This document shows, in pieces, positions 16,108-25,006 of a DNA stretch of 64,000 nt (the first letter of the stretch is position 1; each line of letters opens with the position of its first letter). Source of the DNA: CBDCVD01 sp965224015 (GTDB taxonomy: Bacteria > Pseudomonadota > Alphaproteobacteria > Rhizobiales > CBDCVD01). The notes under the pieces were generated by a model that saw nothing but the letters and a program-made list of their open reading frames with translations, was not told the origin of the DNA and searched no databases. The position numbers and the translations under genes are program-made. Where the stretch lies: assembly GCA_965224015.1 (NCBI GenBank), contig OZ245032.1, forward strand, positions 3,162,001 to 3,226,000, written 5' to 3'.

Positions 16108-16324
16108 CGTTGAAACCGTGGAGACCGGCATGCTTTATAGGGGGCATTGTCAAAATGCTCACAAATGCAGCGCAAAATCGGAAAACGCGCTATTTTGACC
16201 TGACGCATCAGGCTACGGCTCTTGAATACCGTGCCCGGCAGGTCGCAATTGCGCTTCAGCAACCTATAAGCCCTATCCTAAGGCAAGCAACACCTTATCA
16301 CCAGCGAGGGAAAATCTAGCATCA

Positions 16325-18154
16325 ATGGACGAGCAAAAAAATCTCCTATTGGCGATCGGCCTTTCGCTGGCAATATTCGTCGTGTGGTCGTATTTCTATG
16401 GAAGCCCCAGATTTGAGGAAGAACGCGTCCGAACGGAAACGCGAAGGCAGGTGGAACAGGATATCGCCAACCGTCCCGCGGGAACGTTAGGTGATGGCAC
16501 TGTCGTGCCCGAGGCCCCAAACGCAATCGATGGGCAACCTGTAACCGAAATGGCCTCCGGGGTCACGGCCTCGCGCACCAGTGTGCTGGCGCAAACCCAA
16601 CGGGTTCCCATAAATTCACCGAAGTTGACCGGCTCAATCAATCTGGCCGGGGGGCGCATCGACGATTTGTTGCTAAGGGCGTACTATGAAACCGTCGAGC
16701 CAGGAAGCCCCAATATTGTATTGTTTTCGCCTTCCGGTTCGCCACACCCTTATTACGGGGAGTATCGCTGGCTCGTGAACGCGGAATCCGGCGTCAAGCC
16801 TCCAGGCAAAGATACACTTTGGCGCCTTGAGAGCGGCGATGAGCTGGCCCCGGGATCTCCGGTGGTGTTGCGTTACGACGCCGAAGGCGGCGTGGTCTTT
16901 CGTATCAAATATGCTGTTGACGAAAATTATCTGTTTTCGATCGAGCAGAGCGTTGAAAATCTCTCGACGGCATCCGTTTCCGTCGCGCCATACGGGGTTA
17001 TCTCGCGCCATGAAACGCCTCCCCTGACCGGCTTTTACATTCTGCACGAAGGTCTGATCGGTTACCTTGACGAGACCTTGCAGGAAATTGACTACGAAGA
17101 CATCAAGGCAGACGTCAAAAGCGAATGGAAAGACGTCAAGGGTTGGCTCGGGATCACCGACAAATACTGGGGCGCGGCGCTTATCCCGGACCCGTCCGGG
17201 GCGGTGACCGCGACCTACCGCTTTACCGGTTCGCAATCCCTTGATCGTTATCAGGTGGATTTTGTCGTCCCCAGTCAAAGTGTTGCCCCCGGCTCCACCC
17301 ATGTCTCGCGCAGTCATCTGTTTGCTGGCGCCAAGGAAGTCAGCGTCGTGGACGGTTATCAGCAACAACTGAATGCGCCGAATTTTCAACTTCTCATCGA
17401 TTGGGGATACTTTCGCTTCATTACCAAGCCTTTGTTTTTCCTCATAGATTGGCTGTTCAAGCTTTTTGGTAACTTCGGCGTCGCGATTTTAGCGGCAACC
17501 GTTATTGTCAAACTGGTCTTCTTTCCTTTGGCTAACAAATCCTATGTTTCCATGTCGCGTATGAAACTCGTACAACCGGAAATGAAAAAACTGCAAGAGC
17601 GGTTCAAGGACGACAAAGCCAAACTGCAACAGGAAATGATGGCCCTTTACAAGCGGGAAAAGATCAATCCGTTATCCGGCTGTCTGCCGATCGTGGTGCA
17701 AATCCCGGTCTTCTTTGCCCTCTACAAGGTCTTGCTGATCACTATCGAAATGCGTCATGCGCCGTTTTTTGGCTGGATAAGAGACCTGGCGGCACCGGAC
17801 CCGACCTCATTGTTCAACTTATTCGGGCTCTTGCCGTTTGAGTTGCCGCAGATTCTCATGGTGGGGATCTGGCCCCTGTTGATGGGCCTCACGATGTTTT
17901 TGCAAATGCGCATGAACCCGACACCGCCCGATCCGACCCAGGCGATGGTCTTTAACTGGATGCCGGTGGTGTTTACGTTTTTGCTGGCCAATTTTCCTGC
18001 TGGCCTGGTGATCTACTGGACGTGGAACAACATTCTATCGATCCTGCAGCAAGGTCTGATCATGCACCGCCAGGGAGTCAAAATTGAGCTTTTCGATAAT
18101 CTCAAGGGCATGTTCAGCAAAAAGCCACAAACACCGCAGCCGCCGGAATCCTGA
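16325..18154 (+). CDS. yidC: Membrane protein insertase YidC
   Basis: The product has 609 residues. An N-terminal membrane segment (LLLAIGLSLAIFVVWSYFYG) is followed by a periplasmic beta domain to about residue 350. The conserved 60-kDa Oxa1/YidC domain follows, with FGNFGVAILAATVIVKL, MKKLQERFKDDK, INPLSGCLPIVVQIPVFFAL and a last hairpin near LANFPAGLVIYWTWNN. It inserts and folds inner-membrane proteins with or without SecYEG. The usual small yidD gene between rnpA and yidC is not seen in the 217-bp gap. Confidence 0.97.
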   Translation: MDEQKNLLLAIGLSLAIFVVWSYFYGSPRFEEERVRTETRRQVEQDIANRPAGTLGDGTVVPEAPNAIDGQPVTEMASGVTASRTSVLAQTQRVPINSPKLTGSINLAGGRIDDLLLRAYYETVEPGSPNIVLFSPSGSPHPYYGEYRWLVNAESGVKPPGKDTLWRLESGDELAPGSPVVLRYDAEGGVVFRIKYAVDENYLFSIEQSVENLSTASVSVAPYGVISRHETPPLTGFYILHEGLIGYLDETLQEIDYEDIKADVKSEWKDVKGWLGITDKYWGAALIPDPSGAVTATYRFTGSQSLDRYQVDFVVPSQSVAPGSTHVSRSHLFAGAKEVSVVDGYQQQLNAPNFQLLIDWGYFRFITKPLFFLIDWLFKLFGNFGVAILAATVIVKLVFFPLANKSYVSMSRMKLVQPEMKKLQERFKDDKAKLQQEMMALYKREKINPLSGCLPIVVQIPVFFALYKVLLITIEMRHAPFFGWIRDLAAPDPTSLFNLFGLLPFELPQILMVGIWPLLMGLTMFLQMRMNPTPPDPTQAMVFNWMPVVFTFLLANFPAGLVIYWTWNNILSILQQGLIMHRQGVKIELFDNLKGMFSKKPQTPQPPES

Positions 18155-18173
18155 GTCCAGAGCGTGTCAGGTC

Positions 18174-18280
18174 TTATACCAAGGGCCCTTGCCAATAACT
18201 CATGCCTTGGCGTCAAAGCGTTGTGTTATCAAGGCAGTACACCAGTCGGCGTGTCCATAAAGCCCATACCGCTGGTATTA
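18174..18280 (-). repeat. Repeat A, copy 7
   Basis: This full-length reverse copy lies between yidC and yihA. It is preceded by a B fragment (AGAGCGTGTCAGGTCTT) at 18158-18174, so A is inserted at or into a piece of B. Confidence 0.85.
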
Positions 18281-18322
18281 ATAGGTATGCCCGCTTTGCG
18301 CCTGATCGGGCGATGAGACTCC

Positions 18323-18982
18323 ATGGCAAACCAATCAGACAGAATCACGCAGGACCTGATTGAAGCCGGTCGGTTGCTTTTTGCTCGCACGTGGGAACTG
18401 GAACGCCCTGCCTTCAACATGGGCCAACTGCCGAACATGGAGATTCCGGAAGTTGCCTTTGCCGGGCGCTCAAATGTTGGCAAATCCAGTTTAATCAACG
18501 CGCTTGTCGGGCAAAAGGCCCTGGCACGCATATCGAACACCCCTGGGCGAACACGCGCCTTGTTTTTTTTCTCCTGCGATGCACCGATCCGCCTTGTTGA
18601 CATGCCTGGCTACGGATATGCAAAGGCGTCAAAAAAAGACATTCTTGCCTGGAACAAACTCTTGCACGCTTATCTGCGTGGGCGGGCAAACCTGGTGCGG
18701 GTATTTGTTCTTATTGATGCGCGCCACGGGCTCCAGAAGAATGACCTCGCCATGATGACACAGTTTGATGAGACAGCGGTCTCCTATCAAGTGGTGCTGA
18801 CAAAGGCGGATAAATTGAATGCCACATCGCTCAACGCCATGATTGACAAAACCCGTACACAACTGGCGCGGCGCCCGGCGGCTTTTCCTTACCTTATCGC
18901 CACCTCATCCAAAGGCAAAACGGGGCTTGGCCATTTGCGTGCCGAAATTGCTCAGATCGCACAAATGCAAAGGCATAAATGA
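18323..18982 (+). CDS. yihA: Ribosome biogenesis GTP-binding protein YihA/EngB
   Basis: The 219-residue small GTPase has all G motifs: GRSNVGKSS (G1, residues 48-56), TPGRT (G2), DMPGYGYA (G3), TKADK (G4) and SSKGKTG (G5). It acts in assembly of the 50S subunit and is essential in many bacteria. It begins 170 bp after yidC, with repeat A between, so the two may have separate transcripts. The end converges on a radical SAM gene across a strong hairpin. Confidence 0.95.
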   Translation: MANQSDRITQDLIEAGRLLFARTWELERPAFNMGQLPNMEIPEVAFAGRSNVGKSSLINALVGQKALARISNTPGRTRALFFFSCDAPIRLVDMPGYGYAKASKKDILAWNKLLHAYLRGRANLVRVFVLIDARHGLQKNDLAMMTQFDETAVSYQVVLTKADKLNATSLNAMIDKTRTQLARRPAAFPYLIATSSKGKTGLGHLRAEIAQIAQMQRHK

Positions 18983-19004
18983 CACAACTATAGCAAAATG
19001 GGTT

Positions 19005-19071
19005 TAGATCAGCTTTATACGTTTAGGTGTCCCCCTAGCAAAATGGGTACACCTAAACGTATGCTGATCTA
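19005..19071. terminator. Hairpin between convergent genes
   Basis: Arms 19005-19030 and 19049-19071 pair over more than 20 bases (ATACGTTTAGGTGT with ACACCTAAACGTAT, extended by TAGATCAGC with GCTGATCTA), around a short loop. It sits between the ends of yihA and the convergent radical SAM gene and could stop both transcripts. The sequence AGCAAAATGGGT occurs twice, before the left arm and in the loop, so a small duplicated insertion is another reading. Confidence 0.65.
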
Positions 19072-20295
19072 GCGAGTCTGAAACAAATCTCCTTGCGCGG
19101 CACACTTGCACGGGGGCACAAACAAATCTGTCCGCAATGCCTGGTGCGCAGCATTAAGCCCGTGGCGTTTGCAGGCCTGGCAAAATCTGCGGCCAATCAG
19201 CCACGCATAGGGACCGGTGCCACGCATGCGCCGGCCCCAGGCTGCGTCATAATCCTTGCCTTGGCGCATCTGGCGCACGAGAGACATGATACGCCTGGCT
19301 TTGTCGGGGTAATTGTCCAACAGCCACTGCCGGAAAATATCTCGCACTTCAAGGGGCAGGCGAAGCAATATATAACCTGCCGATTGTCCGCCATGGGCCA
19401 CGACCCGTTCTAAAATGCGTTCAATCTCCATATCATTGAGGGCCGGAATAACCGGCGCTACCATCGCACCAGTGGGCACGCCGGCCTCACTTAGGGCTTT
19501 TATCGCATCAAGGCGACGCGAGGGGGTTGCCGCGCGAGGCTCCATAGCACGGGAAAGCTTCGGGTCAAGACTGGTGACAGAAAGCGCGACCTTAATCAGG
19601 CCCTTCTCTGCCATAGGCGCAAGTAAATCAAGATCACGGATAATCATGGCGCTCTTGGTGACGATGGAAAGGGGATGATTGGCACGGGCCAGAATTTCCA
19701 GCAACTGGCGCATGATACGGTAGTGCTTTTCGATGGGCTGGTACGGATCCGTATTGGTGCCAAATGCGATCGGTTGCGGCACGTAATTTTTCCCTGATAT
19801 TTCCTTTTGCAAAAGCTCAGGCGCCGAGGGCTTGGCATAAAGCTTTGTTTCAAAATCAAGCCCTGGCGAGTGTCCAAGAAAGGCATGGGTGGGTCGTGCA
19901 AAGCAATACGTGCATCCGTGCTCACAACCGCGATAGGGATTGATCGAGCGATCAAAGGCAATATCCGGGGATGTGTTTTTTGCAATAATCGTTTTCGGAT
20001 GTTCTTCAACAACGCATGTCTTAAGCGCGGGCAAATCCCGACAGGTTCCCCAGCCATCATCAACCCATAGCCGTTCCCCTGGCTCATACCGGCCTGTTGG
20101 ATTGATCGTGGCACCGCGCCCGCGTCGACGTTCCGGCGCAATTTGCACGATTTCCTGAGTATCCCGTGTTATCTTCTCGGCGCGCGCAGAGAGACTGTGG
20201 CTGTGGCTGTGGCTGCGCATACCCAAGGCGTAAGGATCGTACTGTTCAGGTTCCGCCGTTAATGGCGCGTGATGGGAAACGCTCGAAATTGACAT
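19069..20295 (-). CDS. PA0069-family radical SAM protein
   Basis: The product has 408 residues. I start at MSISSVSHHAPLTAEPEQYD because GAGGAG lies just upstream. The radical SAM cluster motif is RGCEHGCTYCFARPTHAFLG (CxxxCxxC), followed by FETKLYAKPSAP and a TIM-barrel-like region. It belongs to the spore photoproduct lyase-like family (PA0069/Rv2578c), whose substrate is not established. It would use S-adenosylmethionine and a 4Fe-4S cluster. There is an unusual histidine/serine alternation (HSHSHSHSLS) near residue 27. Confidence 0.9.
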   Translation of the reverse strand: MSISSVSHHAPLTAEPEQYDPYALGMRSHSHSHSLSARAEKITRDTQEIVQIAPERRRGRGATINPTGRYEPGERLWVDDGWGTCRDLPALKTCVVEEHPKTIIAKNTSPDIAFDRSINPYRGCEHGCTYCFARPTHAFLGHSPGLDFETKLYAKPSAPELLQKEISGKNYVPQPIAFGTNTDPYQPIEKHYRIMRQLLEILARANHPLSIVTKSAMIIRDLDLLAPMAEKGLIKVALSVTSLDPKLSRAMEPRAATPSRRLDAIKALSEAGVPTGAMVAPVIPALNDMEIERILERVVAHGGQSAGYILLRLPLEVRDIFRQWLLDNYPDKARRIMSLVRQMRQGKDYDAAWGRRMRGTGPYAWLIGRRFCQACKRHGLNAAHQALRTDLFVPPCKCAAQGDLFQTR

Positions 20296-20372
20296 GCCAG
20301 GTCTCCTCGACGTTTGACAAAACAAAACACCCTATCGCAAATTGGTTCAGCTAACCCCATGCTGACCTAGAA

Positions 20373-20526
20373 CCACTCGCCCCCTGTATTGGTCATACAA
20401 GAGGTACACTGAGCCCCGTATGCATGACCTTATGAGAGCGAGTGGTAGCCCTCTTATTTCCCGACAGCTGGGCCACCCGTTAATTGGGCGGACGTTGGGT
20501 GGCCCAGGTGGGAGGGGCATGCTACC
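20373..20526 (+). ncRNA. Candidate structured RNA upstream of mrp
   Basis: Two strong hairpins are stacked head to tail. The first pairs CCACTCGC (20373-20380) with GCGAGTGG (20438-20445) and GGTCAT with ATGACC inside. The second pairs GGTAGC with GCTACC at the base (20444-20526) and CTGGGCCACCC with GGGTGGCCCAG near the tip, with internal bulges. A short CGCAACC...GGTTGCG stem and T run follow. It does not match SRP, tmRNA or RNase P RNA motifs that I know. It could be a small RNA such as a divergent 6S RNA, or a leader of mrp. The strand is uncertain. Confidence 0.45.
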
Positions 20527-20711
20527 GCAACCCTTTTTGCGTTACTCGGAAGGTTGCGATATTTATCTTCTTTAACACAGCAGAAAGAACAAAGCAAGAA
20601 CATTTTAAAATCATTTTCTTCCCCGCAACCCGTCGCTTGACAAGTGATGTGGTATCAGGCAGGAGCACAAGGGTATGTTTTCTTAAATGTCTAACGTTGT
20701 TACAAAAGGCC

Positions 20712-21824
20712 ATGAATGTGCCTGTTACCCAGCCCGAAATACTGGCGCGCCTGGAACGCATTAACGAACCGCAAAGCGGCGACAATATCGTGGCCCGCAA
20801 TATGGTGAGTAATATTGTTATTGGCGATGGCAAGGTTATGTTTTCCATCAGCGTTCCAGCCGAGCGTGCCGACGCTTTTGAGCCCTTGCGCGAAAGCGCC
20901 CAATCCCTCATTGAGTCCATGGAGGGTGTGGAGAAGGCCATCGTCACCCTGACCGCGGAGCGCAAGCCCGGAGCGGCGCCCGCACAACCGCAAGGGCCCC
21001 AGACAACGCAACCCACCCAGGCCGGCCCTAAGGCCACGGCAGAACCGGCTGCTGAGGAGGCTTTACTTCCAGGGGTCCGCTCCGTCATCGCCGTTGCGTC
21101 AGGCAAGGGAGGCGTGGGCAAGTCCACCACGGCTGTAAATCTGGCTCTTGGTCTGAAACGGCTTGGCGCTAAAGTTGGTGTGTTGGATGCGGACATCTAT
21201 GGCCCCTCCATGCCGCGCCTTCTGGGCATCTCCGGGCACCCCGAAGGCAAGGGTCGGGTGTTAAAGCCAATGCAGGGGTTTGGCCTCAAGGTGATGTCGA
21301 TCGGCTTTCTTGTGGAGGAAGACACACCGGTGATCTGGCGTGGCCCTATGGTCATTTCGGCTTTGACCCAGATGATGCGCGACATTGACTGGGGAGAGCT
21401 TGATGTGCTGATGGTGGACATGCCGCCCGGTACCGGGGATGCGCAACTGACCATGGCGCAAAAGGTTCCCATGGCCGGCGCGATTATTGTATCGACACCT
21501 CAGGACCTGGCGCTGGTGGATGCCCGCAAAGGGCTTAATATGTTCCGGCGCGTCGACGTCCCCATTCTCGGCATTATCGAGAACATGAGCACATTCATCT
21601 GCCCTGAATGCGGAACCGCCAGCGATATTTTCGGGACCAACGGCGCGAGGCTTGAGGCGGAACGCCTTGGTGTCCCTTTTTTGGGGGCTGTTCCCTTGCA
21701 CATGGACATCAGGGCCAATTCGGACGCCGGCACCCCCGTTACGATCACCGAGCCCGATAGCCCACACGCCCGCGCCTATCTTGATATCGCAGGAGCGATC
21801 CAGCAGCGCCTGAACGAGGCTTAA
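20712..21824 (+). CDS. mrp: Mrp/ApbC iron-sulfur cluster carrier ATPase
   Basis: The product has 370 residues. An N-terminal MIP18-like domain (about 1-85, EILARLERINEPQSGDNIV) is followed by a proline/alanine linker and a ParA/MinD-type ATPase. The ATPase has the deviant Walker A SGKGGVGKSTTAVNLA, DADIYGPSMPRLLG, MPPGTGDAQLT and the FICPECG CxxC that bridges the carried Fe-S cluster. It delivers Fe-S clusters to apoproteins. The start at 20712 matches the family; the longer open frame upstream covers the structured RNA region. Confidence 0.93.
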   Translation: MNVPVTQPEILARLERINEPQSGDNIVARNMVSNIVIGDGKVMFSISVPAERADAFEPLRESAQSLIESMEGVEKAIVTLTAERKPGAAPAQPQGPQTTQPTQAGPKATAEPAAEEALLPGVRSVIAVASGKGGVGKSTTAVNLALGLKRLGAKVGVLDADIYGPSMPRLLGISGHPEGKGRVLKPMQGFGLKVMSIGFLVEEDTPVIWRGPMVISALTQMMRDIDWGELDVLMVDMPPGTGDAQLTMAQKVPMAGAIIVSTPQDLALVDARKGLNMFRRVDVPILGIIENMSTFICPECGTASDIFGTNGARLEAERLGVPFLGAVPLHMDIRANSDAGTPVTITEPDSPHARAYLDIAGAIQQRLNEA

Positions 21825-21870
21825 AACATGCCCCGCATGGACCCTTGCGGGGGAGGGGGCAACACGCTCC

Positions 21871-22743
21871 ATGACCTGGCGATACGATAGCTTGCTTTTG
21901 CGCCAATCGGAGGCGGAGAGCCTATTGGACTGCCTGTTTGAGGGCTACGCGGACGCCGGCGTTGCTTGCTGGGAGCATGGTCCTGATGCGTGGCGGGTCA
22001 GTCTTTACTGCGAAACGGACCTGGACCTGGCGCAGCTCGCAAAAACCGCGAGCCAGTGCCTGCAAGCACCGGTTACATTTGCAAAACAATATCTTGCGAA
22101 AGAAGACTGGGTGGCGAAATCGCTGGCTTTACTGAAGCCGGTTGTTGCCGGGCGCTTTATCGTACATGGCGCCCATGACCGCGGCATCATTGCGAGGGAC
22201 AAGATCGCTATTGAATTGGAGGCCGGGCAGGCGTTCGGCAGCGGCCATCACGAAACGACAGCCGGCTGCCTGATGGCCTTGGACAGCCTTTGTCAGAGGC
22301 AGTCGTTCCATAACGCTCTTGACCTTGGCACCGGATCAGGGGTGCTGGCAATCGCTCTTGCCAAGGCTCAGGATTGCCGGGTCCTGGCGTCGGACAGCGA
22401 CCGGGTTGCGGTCATGAGCGCCGGCGCCAATGCGGCGGCAAATGGTGTGGGAACTGTGCTTGACACCGTATGGGCCACAGGTTTTGATGCACCTGTCTTT
22501 GCAGAACGGGCACCGTTTGATCTGATCATGGCAAATATTCTGGCAAGTCCACTCATTGAACTGTCTCCTCAGATTGTACGGCATTGTGCCGAGGGGGGTA
22601 GCGTGGTGCTATCGGGGCTGTTAACGGGCCAAGCCGAAGGGGTTAAAGAGGCGTATCTGGACCTGGGGTTGGTCCTGTGTGAAACCATTTGTCTGAAAGA
22701 CTGGGCCACACTCATTTTGGCCCGGCCTCCTGTGTCACTCTAA
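21871..22743 (+). CDS. prmA: Ribosomal protein L11 methyltransferase
   Basis: The product has 290 residues with an N-terminal substrate-recognition domain and a class I SAM-dependent methyltransferase domain. Family marks are AFGSGHHETTAGCL, the glycine-rich SAM loop ALDLGTGSGVLAIALA, ASDSDRVAV and MANILASPLIEL. It methylates lysines and the N-terminus of ribosomal protein L11. It follows mrp after 46 bp that include a small GC hairpin (CCCCGC...GCGGGG). Its last bases overlap the convergent DUF1127 gene. Confidence 0.93.
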   Translation: MTWRYDSLLLRQSEAESLLDCLFEGYADAGVACWEHGPDAWRVSLYCETDLDLAQLAKTASQCLQAPVTFAKQYLAKEDWVAKSLALLKPVVAGRFIVHGAHDRGIIARDKIAIELEAGQAFGSGHHETTAGCLMALDSLCQRQSFHNALDLGTGSGVLAIALAKAQDCRVLASDSDRVAVMSAGANAAANGVGTVLDTVWATGFDAPVFAERAPFDLIMANILASPLIELSPQIVRHCAEGGSVVLSGLLTGQAEGVKEAYLDLGLVLCETICLKDWATLILARPPVSL

Positions 22744-22964
22744 TACCAGTGTACAGGCCCTGGATTGCCTAGCTCCTCGCGGGTATAACCGAGACTTTCC
22801 AGGGTCTCATTGTCAAGGGTTGCAAGATAGGCATAAACCATGGCATTGGCCTGCCTTTGGCGCGCCTCAATCATGCGGTTAAACCCGCGCGACCAGATCG
22901 ATGTTGTGCGGCCTTTCTTGAGGTCAGCACCGTGATAGTCTTTTGCAGATATTGCGGTCGCCAT
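22740..22964 (-). CDS. DUF1127-type small protein
   Basis: The 74-residue protein MATAISAKDYHGADLKKG... contains the helical pattern of DUF1127 (YjiS-like) proteins: arginine-rich helix RGFNRMIEARQRQA, then LATLDNETLESLGYTREEL. Such proteins in alphaproteobacteria are small arginine-rich RNA-associated or stress-linked factors. I chose the internal ATG at 22962-22964 because family members start there and AGAGAAG precedes it. It converges with prmA with a 4-bp overlap. Confidence 0.75.
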   Translation of the reverse strand: MATAISAKDYHGADLKKGRTTSIWSRGFNRMIEARQRQANAMVYAYLATLDNETLESLGYTREELGNPGPVHWY

Positions 22965-23111
22965 GTTTTTCTTCTCTAAATCCTCAATATTGTTAGCGCT
23001 GTGATGATTGGCAATATATGATTGATTTTCGGTACGAGGTAGATCAATGGCCGCATGCCTGATATGCGTGTGGCGCAGAAACAAAGTCTTCACACTTATG
23101 GCGAAAAGGTG

Positions 23112-24986
23112 ATGGTTTCAGTGTTCCAGACATTTGACGGAATAAACGCCCCACAGGCTGGTGCGGCGCGGGTGGCACGGCTGCGCAGCGAACTGGCCAA
23201 GCGCAATCTGGAAGGATTTTTGGTGCCACGCGGGGATGAATATCTGGGAGAATATGTGGCCCCCTACGCCGAGCGACTGAAATGGTTAACCGGCTTTTCA
23301 GGCTCTGCCGGCATTTGTATTGTGCTCAGGCGGGAGGCCGCGCTTTTTGTCGACGGTCGGTATACGGTGCAGGCCGCAGAGCAGGTCGACAGCGACACAT
23401 TTGATCTGGTTCATCTTGCCGATACCCTGCCGGGCGATTGGCTTTGCACCCGGCTTAGCGCTGGACAACGCATCGGCTATGATCCCTGGCTACATGCGGT
23501 TGCACTGATGGCGCAATTGCGCCGCCCCTGTGCGACAGCGGAAGTTGAGCTGGTGGCCTGCGCCTCTAATCCCGTTGATGCGATATGGGAGGACCAACCG
23601 AAGCCGCCGGTCAATCCGATCACGCTCCATGACATTGTCTTTTCAGGCCAGGACGCGGCGCAGAAGCTGAACACGGTGCAGCAAACCCTGGCAGGTTCCG
23701 GGGAAGACTACGTTGTCCTGTGCGATCCGACCTCCATTGCCTGGCTGTTTAACATTCGTGGCAGCGACATTGCCCGTATTCCGGCGCCCCACGCCTATGC
23801 CATCGTTCCCTTGACGGGTAAACCGCTGTTGTTTGTCGCGCCGGGCAAGCTGAACGAGAACGACAACGAAAACGACAACGAAAACGTGCGTGATCAACTC
23901 AGCGGACTATGCACGATTGAACCCGCAACCGCCTTTTGCGACGAACTGACAAGGCTTGGGGGGCAAAACGCCCGCATACGCGTTGATCGCGATATCACCC
24001 CCGATGCTGTTCGCCAATTGATCGATCAGTCCGGGGGCGTGGTGTCTTATGGCGTGGATCCGTGTGCGCTTCCGCGAGCGACAAAAAACCCGGTTGAGCT
24101 GCGCGGCGCGCGAACGGCTCATCAGCGGGACGGGGTCGCGGTGTGTCGATTTCTTGCCTGGCTTGATGATGCCGCGATGTCGGGAAAGCTCGACGAGATT
24201 ACCGCGGCAAAGACTTTGGAAACGTTTCGCCACGCGACAGGAAAGCTGAAAGATATCAGCTTCGATACAATTTCCGCCGCCGGTGAGCACGCCGCTCTGC
24301 CCCATTATCGGGTCACCACAAAAAGCAACCGCACGCTTGCGCCCAATTCGTTCTATCTGGTTGATTCGGGGGCCCAGTATGAGGACGGCACCACTGACAT
24401 CACCCGCACCATCCTTGTCGGAGATGCGGATGAGACCATGCGGCGCCTCTACACCCTTGTTTTGAAGGGCCATATCGCCATAGCGACCGCCAGATTTCCC
24501 CCAGGCACCAGCGGCGCCCAGTTAGACGCCTTGGCGCGTCAGGCCCTATGGCAGAACGGGTTCGAATTCGATCACGGCACGGGCCACGGGGTCGGTGCGT
24601 ATTTGAGTGTTCATGAGGGGCCGCAGCGCATCGCCAGGACCGGAACGCAGAAACTGCTACCGGGCATGATCATCTCTAACGAGCCGGGCTATTACCGCGA
24701 GGGCGTTCTTGGCATTCGCATCGAAAACCTGGTGGTCGTCCATGAGGCGGAGCCGATCGCCGGTGGAGACCGGATGATGCACGGATTTGAGACGCTCACC
24801 CTCGCGCCCATTGATACCCGTCCCATCGACTTGCACCTTCTGAACGCCCATGAGCGGGATTGGCTGAATGCCTATCACACACGCGTGCGTGAGGCGTTAG
24901 CCCCTGAACTTGACGACAGGGCGCGGGCCTGGCTGGTCCAGGCGACGGAACCTATTCGCACATCGCGCGGGGGAGCGGGTAGGTAG
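23112..24986 (+). CDS. M24-family Xaa-Pro aminopeptidase
   Basis: A large-form aminopeptidase P of about 624 residues (from MVSVFQTFDGINAPQAGAAR). It has two creatinase-like N-terminal domains and the pita-bread catalytic domain. Metal ligands are recognisable in LVDSGAQYEDGTTDITRT (two Asp), HGTGHGVGAYLSVHEGP (His), ISNEPGYY and IRIENLV (Glu). It removes N-terminal residues before proline. An in-frame acidic repeat NENDNENDNEN at about residues 247-257 comes from a tandem duplication of a 12-bp unit. An upstream ATG at 23055 is possible. Confidence 0.9.
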   Translation: MVSVFQTFDGINAPQAGAARVARLRSELAKRNLEGFLVPRGDEYLGEYVAPYAERLKWLTGFSGSAGICIVLRREAALFVDGRYTVQAAEQVDSDTFDLVHLADTLPGDWLCTRLSAGQRIGYDPWLHAVALMAQLRRPCATAEVELVACASNPVDAIWEDQPKPPVNPITLHDIVFSGQDAAQKLNTVQQTLAGSGEDYVVLCDPTSIAWLFNIRGSDIARIPAPHAYAIVPLTGKPLLFVAPGKLNENDNENDNENVRDQLSGLCTIEPATAFCDELTRLGGQNARIRVDRDITPDAVRQLIDQSGGVVSYGVDPCALPRATKNPVELRGARTAHQRDGVAVCRFLAWLDDAAMSGKLDEITAAKTLETFRHATGKLKDISFDTISAAGEHAALPHYRVTTKSNRTLAPNSFYLVDSGAQYEDGTTDITRTILVGDADETMRRLYTLVLKGHIAIATARFPPGTSGAQLDALARQALWQNGFEFDHGTGHGVGAYLSVHEGPQRIARTGTQKLLPGMIISNEPGYYREGVLGIRIENLVVVHEAEPIAGGDRMMHGFETLTLAPIDTRPIDLHLLNAHERDWLNAYHTRVREALAPELDDRARAWLVQATEPIRTSRGGAGR

Positions 24987-25006
24987 ATGCCCGTTCATAG
25001 AGACGC

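Noticed and set aside
16110..16319. Small ORF between rnpA and yidC
   Set aside because: It begins with TTG, has no convincing ribosome site and does not resemble YidD or another known protein.
20373..20526. Firm identification as 6S, SRP or tmRNA
   Set aside because: The SRP tetraloop region, the tRNA-like end of tmRNA and a clear 6S bubble are not recognisable to me, so it is listed only as a candidate structured RNA.
20484..20711. Longer N-terminus of Mrp
   Set aside because: The extra 76 residues come from the hairpin region and have no match to the family start, which fits the ATG at 20712.
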